The notes beneath the pieces were generated by a model. That model was not told the origin of the DNA. It saw only the letters and a list, made by a program, of their open reading frames with translations, and ran no database searches. The translations under genes were made by a program, and so were the position numbers. From Modestobacter sp. Leaf380 (GTDB lineage Bacteria > Actinomycetota > Actinomycetes > Mycobacteriales > Geodermatophilaceae), in the NCBI RefSeq assembly GCF_001424485.1, contig NZ_LMQC01000010.1, forward strand, positions 1 through 61,067: a stretch of 61,067 nucleotides of DNA, written 5' to 3'. The stretch's first letter is position 1. Each line of letters starts with the position of its first letter. Below, piece after piece: positions 41,574 to 49,958 of this stretch.

Positions 41574-42698
41574 TCAGCCCCAGACCTCCGCCGCGGTCTC
41601 CACCACCAGCTCCAGCTTGGCCCGCTGGTCGTCGTGGGTCAGCGCGTTGCCCTCCACCGTGGAGGAGAACCCGCACTGCGGGGACAGCGCCAGCTGCTCG
41701 ATCGGGACGTACCGGGCGGCCTCGTCGATGCGCCGCTTGAGGTCGTCCTTGCGCTCCAGCTCCGGGCGCTTGGTGGTCACCAGGCCCAGCACCACCCGCT
41801 TGCCCGGGGGGACGAAGCGCAGCGGCTCGAACCCGCCGGAGCGGGCGTCGTCGAACTCCAGGAAGAAGCCGTCGACCTCCAGCCCGCCGAACAGCGCCTC
41901 GGCGACGAAGTCGTAGCCGCCCTCGGCGACCCAGCTGGACCGGAAGTTGCCCCGGCACATGTGGGTGGTGACCGTCAGCCCCTCGGGCCGGTCCCGCAGC
42001 GCGGCGTTGATCTGGGCGATGTAGCGCTCGTGCTGGTGCTCGGCGTCCCGGCCCTGACCGGCCAGCTCGGCCCGCTGCGCCGGGTCGTTGAGGTAGGCCA
42101 GCGAGGTGTCGTCGAGCTGCAGGTACCGGCAGCCCTGCGCGGCGATGCCGGCGACCTGCTGGCGGTAGGCACCCGACAGCGCGTCCCAGAAGGCGTCCTC
42201 GTCGGGGTAGACGGCCGGGTCGATCGCCGCGGCACCGCCCCGGTAGTGGACCATCGAGGGCGAGGGGATCGTCAGCTTCGCCGTCTGGGCGGGCTGCACC
42301 GCGCCCTGCAGGTGGGCGAAGTCGTCGGCGAAGACCGGCTCGTCGATCGACAGCGGACCCTCGACCCGCAGCCCGGCCGGCGTGTAGTCCAGGGACCCGT
42401 CGGCGTTCTGGAAGTGCACCGTGATGTTCTCGGTGACCTTCGTGATCCCACTGATCCGGTAGATGAAGTCCATGTGCCACGACGCGCGGCGGAACTCCCC
42501 GTCCGTGGCGGTCTGCAGGCCGACGTCGGCCTGCATGCGCACCACCTCGTCGACGGCCTCGTCCTCGGCGGCGCGCAGGCCGTCGGCGTCCAGCTCACCG
42601 TCGGCGAACCGGGCCCGCGCGGTGAGCAGCGAGGCCGGGCGCAGCAGGCTGCCGACGTGGTCGGCGCGGAACGGGGGGCCGTCGGTCGGGCTGGTCAT
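41574..42698 (-). CDS. MetE-like methyltransferase (cobalamin-independent methionine synthase C-domain family)
   Basis: 374 aa from ATG 42698. Single-barrel enzymes of this size (YxjG/YxjH and epoxyalkane:coenzyme M transferase types) match MetE's C-terminal half. FRADHVGSLLRP is the conserved N-terminus. Zn ligands are in THMCRGN (His, Cys) and LSPQCGFSS (Cys), plus a Glu near LQLDDTSLA. It transfers a methyl or alkyl group to a thiol, such as homocysteine. The folate-polyglutamate N-domain of MetE is missing, so the methyl donor may be a different small molecule. Confidence 0.9.
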   Translation of the reverse strand: MTSPTDGPPFRADHVGSLLRPASLLTARARFADGELDADGLRAAEDEAVDEVVRMQADVGLQTATDGEFRRASWHMDFIYRISGITKVTENITVHFQNADGSLDYTPAGLRVEGPLSIDEPVFADDFAHLQGAVQPAQTAKLTIPSPSMVHYRGGAAAIDPAVYPDEDAFWDALSGAYRQQVAGIAAQGCRYLQLDDTSLAYLNDPAQRAELAGQGRDAEHQHERYIAQINAALRDRPEGLTVTTHMCRGNFRSSWVAEGGYDFVAEALFGGLEVDGFFLEFDDARSGGFEPLRFVPPGKRVVLGLVTTKRPELERKDDLKRRIDEAARYVPIEQLALSPQCGFSSTVEGNALTHDDQRAKLELVVETAAEVWG

Positions 42699-42759
42699 GT
42701 CCTGATCGTCACGCAGTCCCCGCCGACGTGCCCGCCGGGGAGCGCGGATACTCGAGGGC

Positions 42760-43056
42760 ATGAGCAAGCGCGTGCTGACCGGCGCCGTCACCTGGGTCGT
42801 CCTCACCGTCGGGGCCTTCCTGCTGGACCCGATCCTGGGCGCCGCGGTGCTGGTCTTCGGCGGCATCCTGGTGACCATCGGCCACGTCGCCAGCACCTGG
42901 GGGGACGCCTCCTCCTACGAGGAGCGGGAACTGGTGCGCGCCCGCCGCCGGGCCGAGGCCCGGCAGGCCAACTCGGGCAAGCGGGAGAAGGAGCGGGCCC
43001 GGTACCGGGCGGCGATGGAGCGCAAGGCGGCGCGGGCGGCCCGCAAGGGCGCCTGA
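42760..43056 (+). CDS. Small membrane protein with basic coiled-coil tail
   Basis: 98 aa, ATG start. Two membrane helices (residues 8-22 and 27-46), then a strongly charged helix rich in Glu, Arg and Ala (SYEERELVRARRRAEARQAN) that could form a coiled coil. I do not recognise the family. It is divergent from the MetE-like gene, with 61 bases between them. Confidence 0.65.
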   Translation: MSKRVLTGAVTWVVLTVGAFLLDPILGAAVLVFGGILVTIGHVASTWGDASSYEERELVRARRRAEARQANSGKREKERARYRAAMERKAARAARKGA

Positions 43057-43093
43057 CCCAGCTGCGACACCGCAGCCTGCGACGACAGATCGG

Positions 43094-43123
43094 GTTACCC
43101 GCCGGTAACAACCGGCGTAGTCT
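43094..43123 (+). promoter_or_regulatory. Operator and promoter of the aldehyde dehydrogenase-GMC operon
   Basis: Perfect palindrome GTTACC-CGCC-GGTAAC (43094-43109). A second, overlapping dyad CGCCGGT-AACA-ACCGGCG lies at 43100-43117. A -10-like TAGTCT (43118-43123) follows, 8 bases before the ATG. The spacing fits a leaderless transcript, and no RBS is seen. The operator overlaps the -35 to -10 region, so the bound regulator would repress. TTACC-N-GGTAA palindromes are common TetR-family sites; the regulator gene is not in the window. Confidence 0.6.
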
Positions 43124-43131
43124 CCCGCGGC

Positions 43132-44637
43132 ATGACCCTGGTCGAGTCGCCGGTCGGCAGCGCCGCCACCGACACCTTCGAGTCCACCTCCCCCGCCACC
43201 GGCGCCCGCATCGGGCAGTTCCCGGTGCACACCGCCGAGGACGTCGACGCCGTCGTCGCGCGGGCCCGGGTGGCTGCCGAGCGGTGGGCCGCCCTCGGCT
43301 TCGCCGGGCGCAAGCAGCGGCTGGCCGCCTACCGCGGCTACCTCGCGCGCCGGATGCACGAGCTCGCCGACCTGGTGCACCGGGAGAACGGCAAGCCGCA
43401 CGCCGACGCGATCCTGGAGATCACCCTCGCCGTCGACCACCTGGCCTGGGCCGCGGCGCACGCGAGGAAGACCCTGGGTCCCCGGTCGGTCGCCCCCGGC
43501 CTGCTCGCGGCCAACCACCAGGCGACGTTGGAGTACCAGCCGCTGGGCGTCGTCGGGGTCATCGGGCCGTGGAACTACCCGGTCTTCACCCCGATGGGCT
43601 CGATCGCCTACGCGCTGGCCGCCGGCAACGCCGTGGTCTTCAAGCCCAGCGAGTTCACCCCCGCCATCGGCGCGTGGCTCGCGCAGGCCTGGTCGGCCGC
43701 CGTCCCGGATGCCGCGGACGCCTTCCAGGTGGTCACCGGGCTCGGCGCCACCGGCACCGCGCTGTGCCGCGCCCGGGTCGGCAAGATCGCCTTCACCGGG
43801 TCCGCGGCGACCGGCCGGAAGGTGATGGCCACCTGCGCCGAGACGCTCACCCCGGTGCTCATGGAGTGCGGCGGCAAGGACGCCATGATCGTCGACGACG
43901 ACGCCGACGTGACCGCTGCGGCCGACGCGGCCGTGTGGGGCGCGATGAGCAACGCCGGGCAGACCTGCATCGGCATCGAGCGGGTCTACGCGACGTCGGC
44001 GGTCTACGACTCCTTCGTCGCCGCCGTGACGACCCAGGTGCAGGGCCTGCGCCCCGGCGCCGACGACGGCGCCTCCTACGGCCCGATGACGATGCCCGCG
44101 CAGACCGACGTCGTACAGCGCCACCTGGACGAGGCCGCGGCCACCGGTGGGCGGGCGGTCGTCGGCGGCACCGTCGACGGCGGCTACGTCTCCCCCACCG
44201 TGCTGCTGGACGTGCCGGAGTCCTCGTCCGCGGTGCAGGAGGAGACCTTCGGCCCGACGATCACGATCACCCGGGTCGCCGACGCCGAGGAGGCGCTGCG
44301 GCTGGCCAACGGCACCTCGCTGGGCCTGGGCGGCTCGGTGTTCAGCGGCTCCGCGGAGCGCGGGATGGACCTGGCCCGGCGGATGCGCAGCGGCATGACG
44401 TCGGTCAACTCGGTGATCACGTTCGCCTCGGTGCCCGCGCTGCCCTTCGGCGGCGTCGGCGAGAGCGGCTTCGGCCGGATCCACGGGGAGGACGGGCTGC
44501 GCGAGTTCACCCGGGCCAAGGCGATCACCCGACAGCGCTTCCCGTTGCCGGTGGCGCTGATGAGCTTCGGCCGGCCCGCGTCGGCCGCCGACGCCCTGGC
44601 CCGGGTCATGGGCCTGGTGCACGGACGCCACCGGTGA
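43132..44637 (+). CDS. NAD(P)+-dependent aldehyde dehydrogenase
   Basis: 501 aa. GPWNYPVFTPM and AGNAVVFKPSEFTP for cofactor binding, catalytic Glu245 in MECGGKDAM, nucleophile Cys279 in NAGQTCIGIE, and the conserved ETFGPTITI. It oxidises an aldehyde to an acid. The sequence is closest to succinic-semialdehyde or PEG/benzaldehyde-type enzymes rather than betaine aldehyde dehydrogenases. It is translationally coupled (GTGA) to a GMC alcohol oxidoreductase, which would supply its aldehyde. Confidence 0.93.
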   Translation: MTLVESPVGSAATDTFESTSPATGARIGQFPVHTAEDVDAVVARARVAAERWAALGFAGRKQRLAAYRGYLARRMHELADLVHRENGKPHADAILEITLAVDHLAWAAAHARKTLGPRSVAPGLLAANHQATLEYQPLGVVGVIGPWNYPVFTPMGSIAYALAAGNAVVFKPSEFTPAIGAWLAQAWSAAVPDAADAFQVVTGLGATGTALCRARVGKIAFTGSAATGRKVMATCAETLTPVLMECGGKDAMIVDDDADVTAAADAAVWGAMSNAGQTCIGIERVYATSAVYDSFVAAVTTQVQGLRPGADDGASYGPMTMPAQTDVVQRHLDEAAATGGRAVVGGTVDGGYVSPTVLLDVPESSSAVQEETFGPTITITRVADAEEALRLANGTSLGLGGSVFSGSAERGMDLARRMRSGMTSVNSVITFASVPALPFGGVGESGFGRIHGEDGLREFTRAKAITRQRFPLPVALMSFGRPASAADALARVMGLVHGRHR

Positions 44638-46253
44638 GCGAGGACCGGTTCGACGTCGTCGTCGTGGGTGCCGGCTCGGCCGGCTGCGCGCTGGCCGGGC
44701 GGCTGAGCGAGGACCCGTCGCTGCAGGTGCTGCTGCTGGAGGCCGGCGGGTCCGACGACGTCCTCGAGGTGCAGGTGCCGGCCGCGCTCTACAAGACCTT
44801 CCGCACCCGGCGGGACTGGAACTACAGCACCGAGCCGCAGCCCGCTGCGGCCGGCCGGTCGGTGTTCTGGCCGCGCGGCAAGCTGCTGGGCGGGTCCAGC
44901 TCGATCAACGCGATGATCTACGTCCGCGGTGCCGCGGCGGACTACGACGAGTGGGCGCAGCTGACCGGGGACCCCCGCTGGTCCTACGACGAGGTGCTGC
45001 CGGTCTTCCGCCGGATGGAGGACAACGCCCGCGGCGCCGACGCCTTCCACGGCGTCGGCGGACCGCTGCGCGTGGAGGACCCGCGCAGCCCGCACCCGTG
45101 GAGCCGCGCCGTCGTGGAGTCCGCGGTGGCCGCCGGGTACCCGCGCAACACCGACTTCAACGGCGCCGCACAGGAGGGCGCCGGGCTCTACCAGCTCACC
45201 CAGAAGCGCGGCCGGCGCTGGTCGACAGCCGACGCCTACCTGCGCCCCGCGCTGGGCCGGCCGAACCTCACCGTCCGCACCGGCGCCCAGGCCACCCGGG
45301 TGGTGCTGGAGGGTGCCGACGGTGACCTGCGAGCCACCGGCGTCGAGTACCGCTCCGGCGGGTCCGTGCACCAGGTGCACGCCGAAGAGGTGGTGCTCTC
45401 CGGCGGCGCGATCAACTCCCCGCAGCTGCTGATGCTCTCGGGCATCGGGCCCGCCGAGCACCTGCGCGCCGTCGGCGTCGAGGTGCGGCACGACCTGCCC
45501 GGGGTCGGCCAGGGCCTGCAGGACCACCCGCTGGTGCCGACCATCTGGCACGTCCGGAGCGGGAAGTCGCTGTTCCGCGGCGAGTCCCCCGCCGGGTACG
45601 CGCAGTGGTTCGCCGCCCGCCGCGGCCCGCTGACCTCCAACCTGGCCGAGGCCGGGCTGTTCACCCGCTCCCAGGACGGCCTCGCCGAGCCCGACCTGCA
45701 GTACCACTTCCTGCCCGTGAAGTACTGGCAGCAGGCCCTCGTCGACCCCGACGTGGACGCCTTCACCGCCTGCGCGGTGCTGGTCCGGGTGGCCTCCCGC
45801 GGGTCGGTGACCCTGCGCTCGGCCGACCCGACCTGGGCACCGGCCATCGACGCGGGTTACCTCACCGAGGACAGCGACCTCGAGGCGCTCGTCACCGGGG
45901 TGGAGAAGGCCCGGGAGATCGCCGCCGTCGGACCCCTGGCGCGGGTGCTGGCCGACGAGTGGTCACCGGGCGGCACCGTCTCCACCCGCGCCGCGCTGCG
46001 GCAGAGGGTGCGGGAGACCCTCGAGTCGCTGTACCACCCGGTCGGCTCGGCCCGGATGGGCACCGACGAGGACGCCGTCGTGGACCCCGAGCTGCGGGTG
46101 CGCGGCGTCGCCGGGCTCCGCGTCGTCGACGCCTCGGTGATGCCGACGCTGGTCCGCGGCAACACCAACGCCCCGACGATCATGGTCGCCGAGCGCGGCG
46201 CGGACCTGGTGGCGGCGTCCCTGGGCGCCCGGAGCGCGGCCACGACCCGCTGA
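44634..46253 (+). CDS. GMC-family FAD-dependent alcohol dehydrogenase
   Basis: 539 aa from GTG 44634, overlapping the ALDH stop; the open frame upstream is shadow. FAD Rossmann motif VVVVGAGSAGCALAGRLSE, GMC signature 1 RGKLLGGSSSINAMIYVRG and signature 2 GGAINSPQLLMLSGIG. The active-site His468 is in SLYHPVGSARMG, and the FAD-binding end is NTNAPTIMVAERGADLV. It oxidises a primary alcohol to an aldehyde, passing electrons to quinone or O2. Choline-, PEG- and sulfopropanediol-type enzymes share these motifs; the substrate is unknown. Confidence 0.93.
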   Translation: MSEDRFDVVVVGAGSAGCALAGRLSEDPSLQVLLLEAGGSDDVLEVQVPAALYKTFRTRRDWNYSTEPQPAAAGRSVFWPRGKLLGGSSSINAMIYVRGAAADYDEWAQLTGDPRWSYDEVLPVFRRMEDNARGADAFHGVGGPLRVEDPRSPHPWSRAVVESAVAAGYPRNTDFNGAAQEGAGLYQLTQKRGRRWSTADAYLRPALGRPNLTVRTGAQATRVVLEGADGDLRATGVEYRSGGSVHQVHAEEVVLSGGAINSPQLLMLSGIGPAEHLRAVGVEVRHDLPGVGQGLQDHPLVPTIWHVRSGKSLFRGESPAGYAQWFAARRGPLTSNLAEAGLFTRSQDGLAEPDLQYHFLPVKYWQQALVDPDVDAFTACAVLVRVASRGSVTLRSADPTWAPAIDAGYLTEDSDLEALVTGVEKAREIAAVGPLARVLADEWSPGGTVSTRAALRQRVRETLESLYHPVGSARMGTDEDAVVDPELRVRGVAGLRVVDASVMPTLVRGNTNAPTIMVAERGADLVAASLGARSAATTR

Positions 46254-46284
46254 GGGTCGCCGCACACTGCGCCCCTTGCCCGGG

Positions 46285-46342
46285 GCATAGGAAGCTCTAC
46301 ACCCCCTCATCGCCCCCGCGGGGGGTGTGGAGCTTCCTATGC
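46285..46342. repeat. REP-like intergenic palindrome (family B) at a convergent junction
   Basis: Arms GCATAGGAAGCT (46285-46296) and AGCTTCCTATGC (46331-46342) are perfect. The inner ACACCCCC/GGGGGTGT also pairs, so the stem is interrupted and about 20 bp long. It lies between the GMC gene and the convergent LysR gene. It may act as a bidirectional terminator. Its AT-containing arms differ from the surrounding GC-rich text and from palindrome A at 11838. Confidence 0.65.
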
Positions 46343-46364
46343 CGCCGAGGGGGCGGCCGACGGG

Positions 46365-47201
46365 TCAGAGCCGCAGGGCGGTGCGCACCAGCCCGGCGAC
46401 GGCGAGCGACCGGCTGTGCGGGGGCCAGGCGACCACCGTCGTCACCGGCTCGGCGTCGAGCACGGGCACGGTGGTCAGGCCCTCCCCCAGCTGCGAGCGC
46501 ACCGACTCCGGGAACACCGCGAAGGTGCGGCCCAGCGCGACCAGTTGCAGCAGCTGGGCGTGGTCGCGGACCTCGGGGCCGGACCCGTCGGGGCGCCCGG
46601 CCGGCCCGGACCAGCGCGGGGCGGGCAGCCCGGGCAGGTCCGCGAGGTCGGCCAGGACCACGTCGGTGCGCCCGGCCAGCGCGTGCCCGGCCGGCAGGAC
46701 GGCGACCTGCCCCTCGGTGCCCAGCTCCTCCACGTCGAGGCCGGTCAGGTCGTCGTAGGGGCGGTGCAGCAGGGCGACGTCGGCCCGACCGTCACGCAGC
46801 ACCGCGCCCTGCTCGCCGACGCCGACCAGCAGCACCTCGACCGGAACGGCGTCGGGTTCGGCGGCGTGCGCGTCCAGCAGCTCGGCCAGCAGCTCGGCCG
46901 ACGCCCCGGCCTTGACCGCGAGCACGACCTCGGCCCGGCCGGGGGCGGCCCGCCGGGTGCGACGCTCGGCGGCCTCGACGGCGGCCAGGGCGGCTCGGCC
47001 CTCCCTCAGCAACACCGCGCCCGCCGGGGTCAGCGCGACCACCCGGCTGGTGCGCTCCAGCAGCGCGCCGCCCAGCCTGCGCTCCAGCTGGGCGATCGCC
47101 CGGGACAGCGGCGGCTGCGCCATCCCGAGCCGCTGGGCGGCACGGCCGAAGTGCAGCTCCTCCGCGACCGCGACGAAGTACCGCAGCTCCCGGGTCTCCA
47201 C
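46365..47201 (-). CDS. LysR-family transcriptional regulator
   Basis: 278 aa from GTG 47201; the longer frame enters the divergent promoter region and is rejected. The N-terminal winged HTH (RELRYFVAVAEELHFGRAAQ, then RLGMAQPPLSRAIAQLERRL, residues 4-44) is followed by an effector-binding domain (PVEVLLVGVGEQGAVLRDGR). It is divergent from the SDR at 47290, 88 bases apart, the usual arrangement of a LysR protein and its target. Confidence 0.92.
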   Translation of the reverse strand: METRELRYFVAVAEELHFGRAAQRLGMAQPPLSRAIAQLERRLGGALLERTSRVVALTPAGAVLLREGRAALAAVEAAERRTRRAAPGRAEVVLAVKAGASAELLAELLDAHAAEPDAVPVEVLLVGVGEQGAVLRDGRADVALLHRPYDDLTGLDVEELGTEGQVAVLPAGHALAGRTDVVLADLADLPGLPAPRWSGPAGRPDGSGPEVRDHAQLLQLVALGRTFAVFPESVRSQLGEGLTTVPVLDAEPVTTVVAWPPHSRSLAVAGLVRTALRL

Positions 47202-47289
47202 GTCCTCGACGGTACCGATACCCACAGGGCATCGGTGGGCACCGGACCGGTCCTGGCCCCCCGGCCGGGACGGGACGACGCTGGAGCCC

Positions 47290-48012
47290 GTGAGCACACA
47301 GACGACCGCGCTGGTCACCGGCGCGAACAAGGGCATCGGCTACGAGATCGCCGCGGGGCTGGGCCGGCTGGGCTGGGCCGTCGGCATCGGTGCCCGGGAC
47401 GACGAGCGCCGCGAGGCCGCGGTGGCACGGCTGCGGGAGGCCGGGGTGGATGCGTTCGGCGTCCCGCTGGACGTCACCGACGACGCGAGCGTCGCGGCCG
47501 CGGCCGCGCTGCTGACCGAGCGGGGCGGGCTGGACGTGCTGGTGAACAACGCCGGCGTCACCGGCGGCGGGGTGCAGACCCCCAGCGAGGTCGACATGGA
47601 CGCCGTCCGGGCCGCCGTGGAGGTCAACGTCTGGGGTGTCGTCCGGCTGACCAACGCGGTGCTGCCGATGCTGCGCCGCTCGCCGTCCCCACGGATCGTG
47701 AACGTGTCCAGCGGGGTCGGGTCGCTGACCCGGCAGAGCGCCGACGACGGCACGACCGGCCCGCTGTCGGCGGCCTACTCCCCGTCCAAGACCTACCTGA
47801 ACGCGATCACCGTGCAGTACGCCAAGGAGCTGGCCGGCGCCGGCGTCCTGGTCAACGCGGGCTGCCCCGGCTTCGTGGCCACCGACCTCAACGGCTTCCG
47901 CGGCACCCGGACCCCCGAGGAGGGTGCGCGCACGCCCATCCGGTTGGCCACCCTCCCCGACGGCGGACCGACCGGCACGTACTCCGACGACGACGGCCCG
48001 ATCCCCTGGTGA
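47290..48012 (+). CDS. Short-chain dehydrogenase/reductase
   Basis: 240 aa, GTG start. TGANKGIGYEIAAGL (TGxxxGxG), NNAGV, and NVSSGVG with YSPSKTYLN (Ser-Tyr-Lys triad). The TGANKGIG form and the length are those of carbonyl reductase-like SDRs that use NADPH. The likely target of the divergent LysR regulator. Confidence 0.93.
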   Translation: MSTQTTALVTGANKGIGYEIAAGLGRLGWAVGIGARDDERREAAVARLREAGVDAFGVPLDVTDDASVAAAAALLTERGGLDVLVNNAGVTGGGVQTPSEVDMDAVRAAVEVNVWGVVRLTNAVLPMLRRSPSPRIVNVSSGVGSLTRQSADDGTTGPLSAAYSPSKTYLNAITVQYAKELAGAGVLVNAGCPGFVATDLNGFRGTRTPEEGARTPIRLATLPDGGPTGTYSDDDGPIPW

Positions 48013-48064
48013 GCACACCGCTGGTGTCCTACGGTCGCGGCACCGAGCTGGGGAGGGACCGTCG

Positions 48065-48553
48065 ATGACCACCCGTGAACGCGCCGACCTGATCGAGTCG
48101 CTGCAGACCCACCGCTGGTTCCTGGTGCGCACCGTCGAGGGCCTGACCGACGAGCAGGCGAGCCTGCGGCCGACGGCCAGCGCGCTCTGCCTGGCCGGGA
48201 TCGTCAAGCACACGTCCTGGACCGAGGCGGGCTGGGCCCGCTTCACGACCGACGGCGCGGCGGGGATGGCCGACACCACCGACGACCGCGAGGACCAGTG
48301 GGACCTCGCCGACGGCGAGGCCCTGGCCGACGTGCTGGCCCGGTACGCCGAGGTGGCCGAGCACACCGACTCCCTCGCCGCGACGCTGGACCTGGACGCC
48401 GAGCACCCCCTGCCCGAGGCGCCGTGGTTCCCGCCCGGGGCCGGCCGCTCGGTGCGGCGGGTGCTCCTGCACCTGGTCGGGGAGACCGCGCAGCACGCCG
48501 GGCACGCCGACGTGCTGCGCGAGTCGATCGACGGTCGGCGGACGATGGGCTGA
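48065..48553 (+). CDS. DinB/DUF664-family protein
   Basis: 162 aa, ATG start with GGGGAGGG upstream. Four-helix bundle typical of DinB-like proteins: RADLIESLQTHRWFLVRTVE, then SLRPTASALCLAGIVKH and a C-terminal LLHLVGETAQHAGHADVLRE. The histidines KHTSW and QHAGHAD are the metal-site residues. The family includes mycothiol- and bacillithiol-dependent transferases; activity is not certain here. Confidence 0.87.
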   Translation: MTTRERADLIESLQTHRWFLVRTVEGLTDEQASLRPTASALCLAGIVKHTSWTEAGWARFTTDGAAGMADTTDDREDQWDLADGEALADVLARYAEVAEHTDSLAATLDLDAEHPLPEAPWFPPGAGRSVRRVLLHLVGETAQHAGHADVLRESIDGRRTMG

Positions 48554-48557
48554 GGCC

Positions 48558-49898
48558 TCACCCGCGGGTGACGGCGTCCTCCGCGGCGGCCAGCTCGGGG
48601 TCGGGCGCCGGGGCAGGCGCGGGGGTCCGGCTCTTCGCGATGGCGAAGGACAGGCCCGCGGCGACGACGCAGAGCAGCGCGGCGCCGTACCAGGCGGCGT
48701 CGTAGGTGCCGGTGACGTCGCGGACCACGCCCGCGGAGTAGGCGGCGATCGCCGCGCCGACCTGGTGGGAGGCGAACACCCACCCGAAGACGACGGGGGC
48801 CCGGGCCCCGAAGTGCTGCCGGCACAGCGCCAGGGTCGGCGGCACGGTGGCCACCCAGTCCAGGCCGTAGAAGACGATGAACGCGATCATCGAGGCCTGC
48901 AGGTCCGACCCGAACAGCGGCGGCAGCAGGGACAACGACAGCCCGCGCAGGCCGTAGTAGGCGACCAGCAGCAACCGGGGGTCCACCCGGTCGGTGAGCC
49001 AGCCCGAGGCGATGGTGCCAGCGATGTCGAAGAGCCCGACCAGCGCCAGCAGGGACGCCGCCGTGGTCACCGGCATGCCGTGGTCGTGCGCGGCGGGGAT
49101 GAAGTGCGGCTGGACCAGGCCGTTGGTGGTGGCCCCGCAGATGGCGAAGCCCGCGGCCAGCAACCAGAACACCCGGGTCCGTGCGGCCAGCGCCAGCCCG
49201 GCCAGCGCCGTCCTCGCGGCGTTGCCGGTGACCCGGGGCGGCTCGTCGGCGGCGGTCCCGCCGTAGGGCACGGCGCCGACGTCGCTGGGCCGGTCGCGCA
49301 GCAGCCAGGCCACGAACGGGGTGACGACGAGGGCGGCGGCCGTCGTCCCGAGCGCTGCCGGGCGCCAGCCGTACGCCTGGCTGACCTGCGCCACGATCGG
49401 CAGGAAGACCAGTTGCCCGGCGGCCCCGCCCGCGGTCAGGACGCCGGAGACCAGGCCGCGCCGCTGCACGAACCAGCGTCCGGTCACCGTGGCCACCAGC
49501 GACATCGCCATCGACCCGGTGCCCAGCCCCACCAGCAGTCCCCAGCACACGACCAGCTGCCACGCAGAGGTCATGAAGACCGTCAGCCCCGACCCGATGG
49601 CCACCACCAGCAGCGCGGCCACGACGACCCGGCGGATGCCGAAGCGCTCCATCAGCGCGGCGGCGAAGGGCGCGGTGAGCCCGTAGAGGGCCATGTTCAG
49701 CCCGACGGCGGCCGAGATGGTCGAGGTCGACCAGCCGAACTCGGCCTGCAGCGGCTCGATCAGCACGCCGGGCACGGCCCGGAACGCGGCGGCGCCCACC
49801 AGGGCCAGGAAGGTCACCGCGGCCACCCACCAGGCGGGGTGGACCCGGCGGGCACGCTGCTGCGGGGCGGTCTCCTGCGTGGTCACGGCGGAGAGCAT
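48558..49898 (-). CDS. Major facilitator superfamily transporter (12 helices)
   Basis: 446 aa from ATG 49898; a GTG at 49886 is possible. Twelve membrane helices. The loop 2-3 motif is ALMERFGIRRVVV, with EFGWSTSTISAAVGLNMALY for TM1-2, and the family is of the oxalate/formate antiporter (OFA) or monocarboxylate type. The C-terminus is an Ala/Pro-rich tail. Divergent from the GlxA-type regulator at 49959, 60 bases apart, which probably controls it. Confidence 0.9.
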   Translation of the reverse strand: MLSAVTTQETAPQQRARRVHPAWWVAAVTFLALVGAAAFRAVPGVLIEPLQAEFGWSTSTISAAVGLNMALYGLTAPFAAALMERFGIRRVVVAALLVVAIGSGLTVFMTSAWQLVVCWGLLVGLGTGSMAMSLVATVTGRWFVQRRGLVSGVLTAGGAAGQLVFLPIVAQVSQAYGWRPAALGTTAAALVVTPFVAWLLRDRPSDVGAVPYGGTAADEPPRVTGNAARTALAGLALAARTRVFWLLAAGFAICGATTNGLVQPHFIPAAHDHGMPVTTAASLLALVGLFDIAGTIASGWLTDRVDPRLLLVAYYGLRGLSLSLLPPLFGSDLQASMIAFIVFYGLDWVATVPPTLALCRQHFGARAPVVFGWVFASHQVGAAIAAYSAGVVRDVTGTYDAAWYGAALLCVVAAGLSFAIAKSRTPAPAPAPDPELAAAEDAVTRG

Positions 49899-49958
49899 GA
49901 CGGCCGGGGACGCCGCACGACCAGTGGCCGGACAGCCAACACGTGCAAGGATCCGGCC

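Noticed and set aside
40410-44633. Long plus-strand open frame upstream of the GMC oxidoreductase
   Set aside because: It is antisense to the esterase, STAS and MetE-like genes and overlaps the ALDH gene; its Arg/Pro/Gly-rich text is a GC-driven shadow. The real gene starts at 44634.
43132-46253. ALDH-GMC pair as betB-betA for glycine betaine synthesis
   Set aside because: Motifs fit the wider families only; no betaine transporter or BetI is adjacent, and the ALDH looks closer to other subfamilies.
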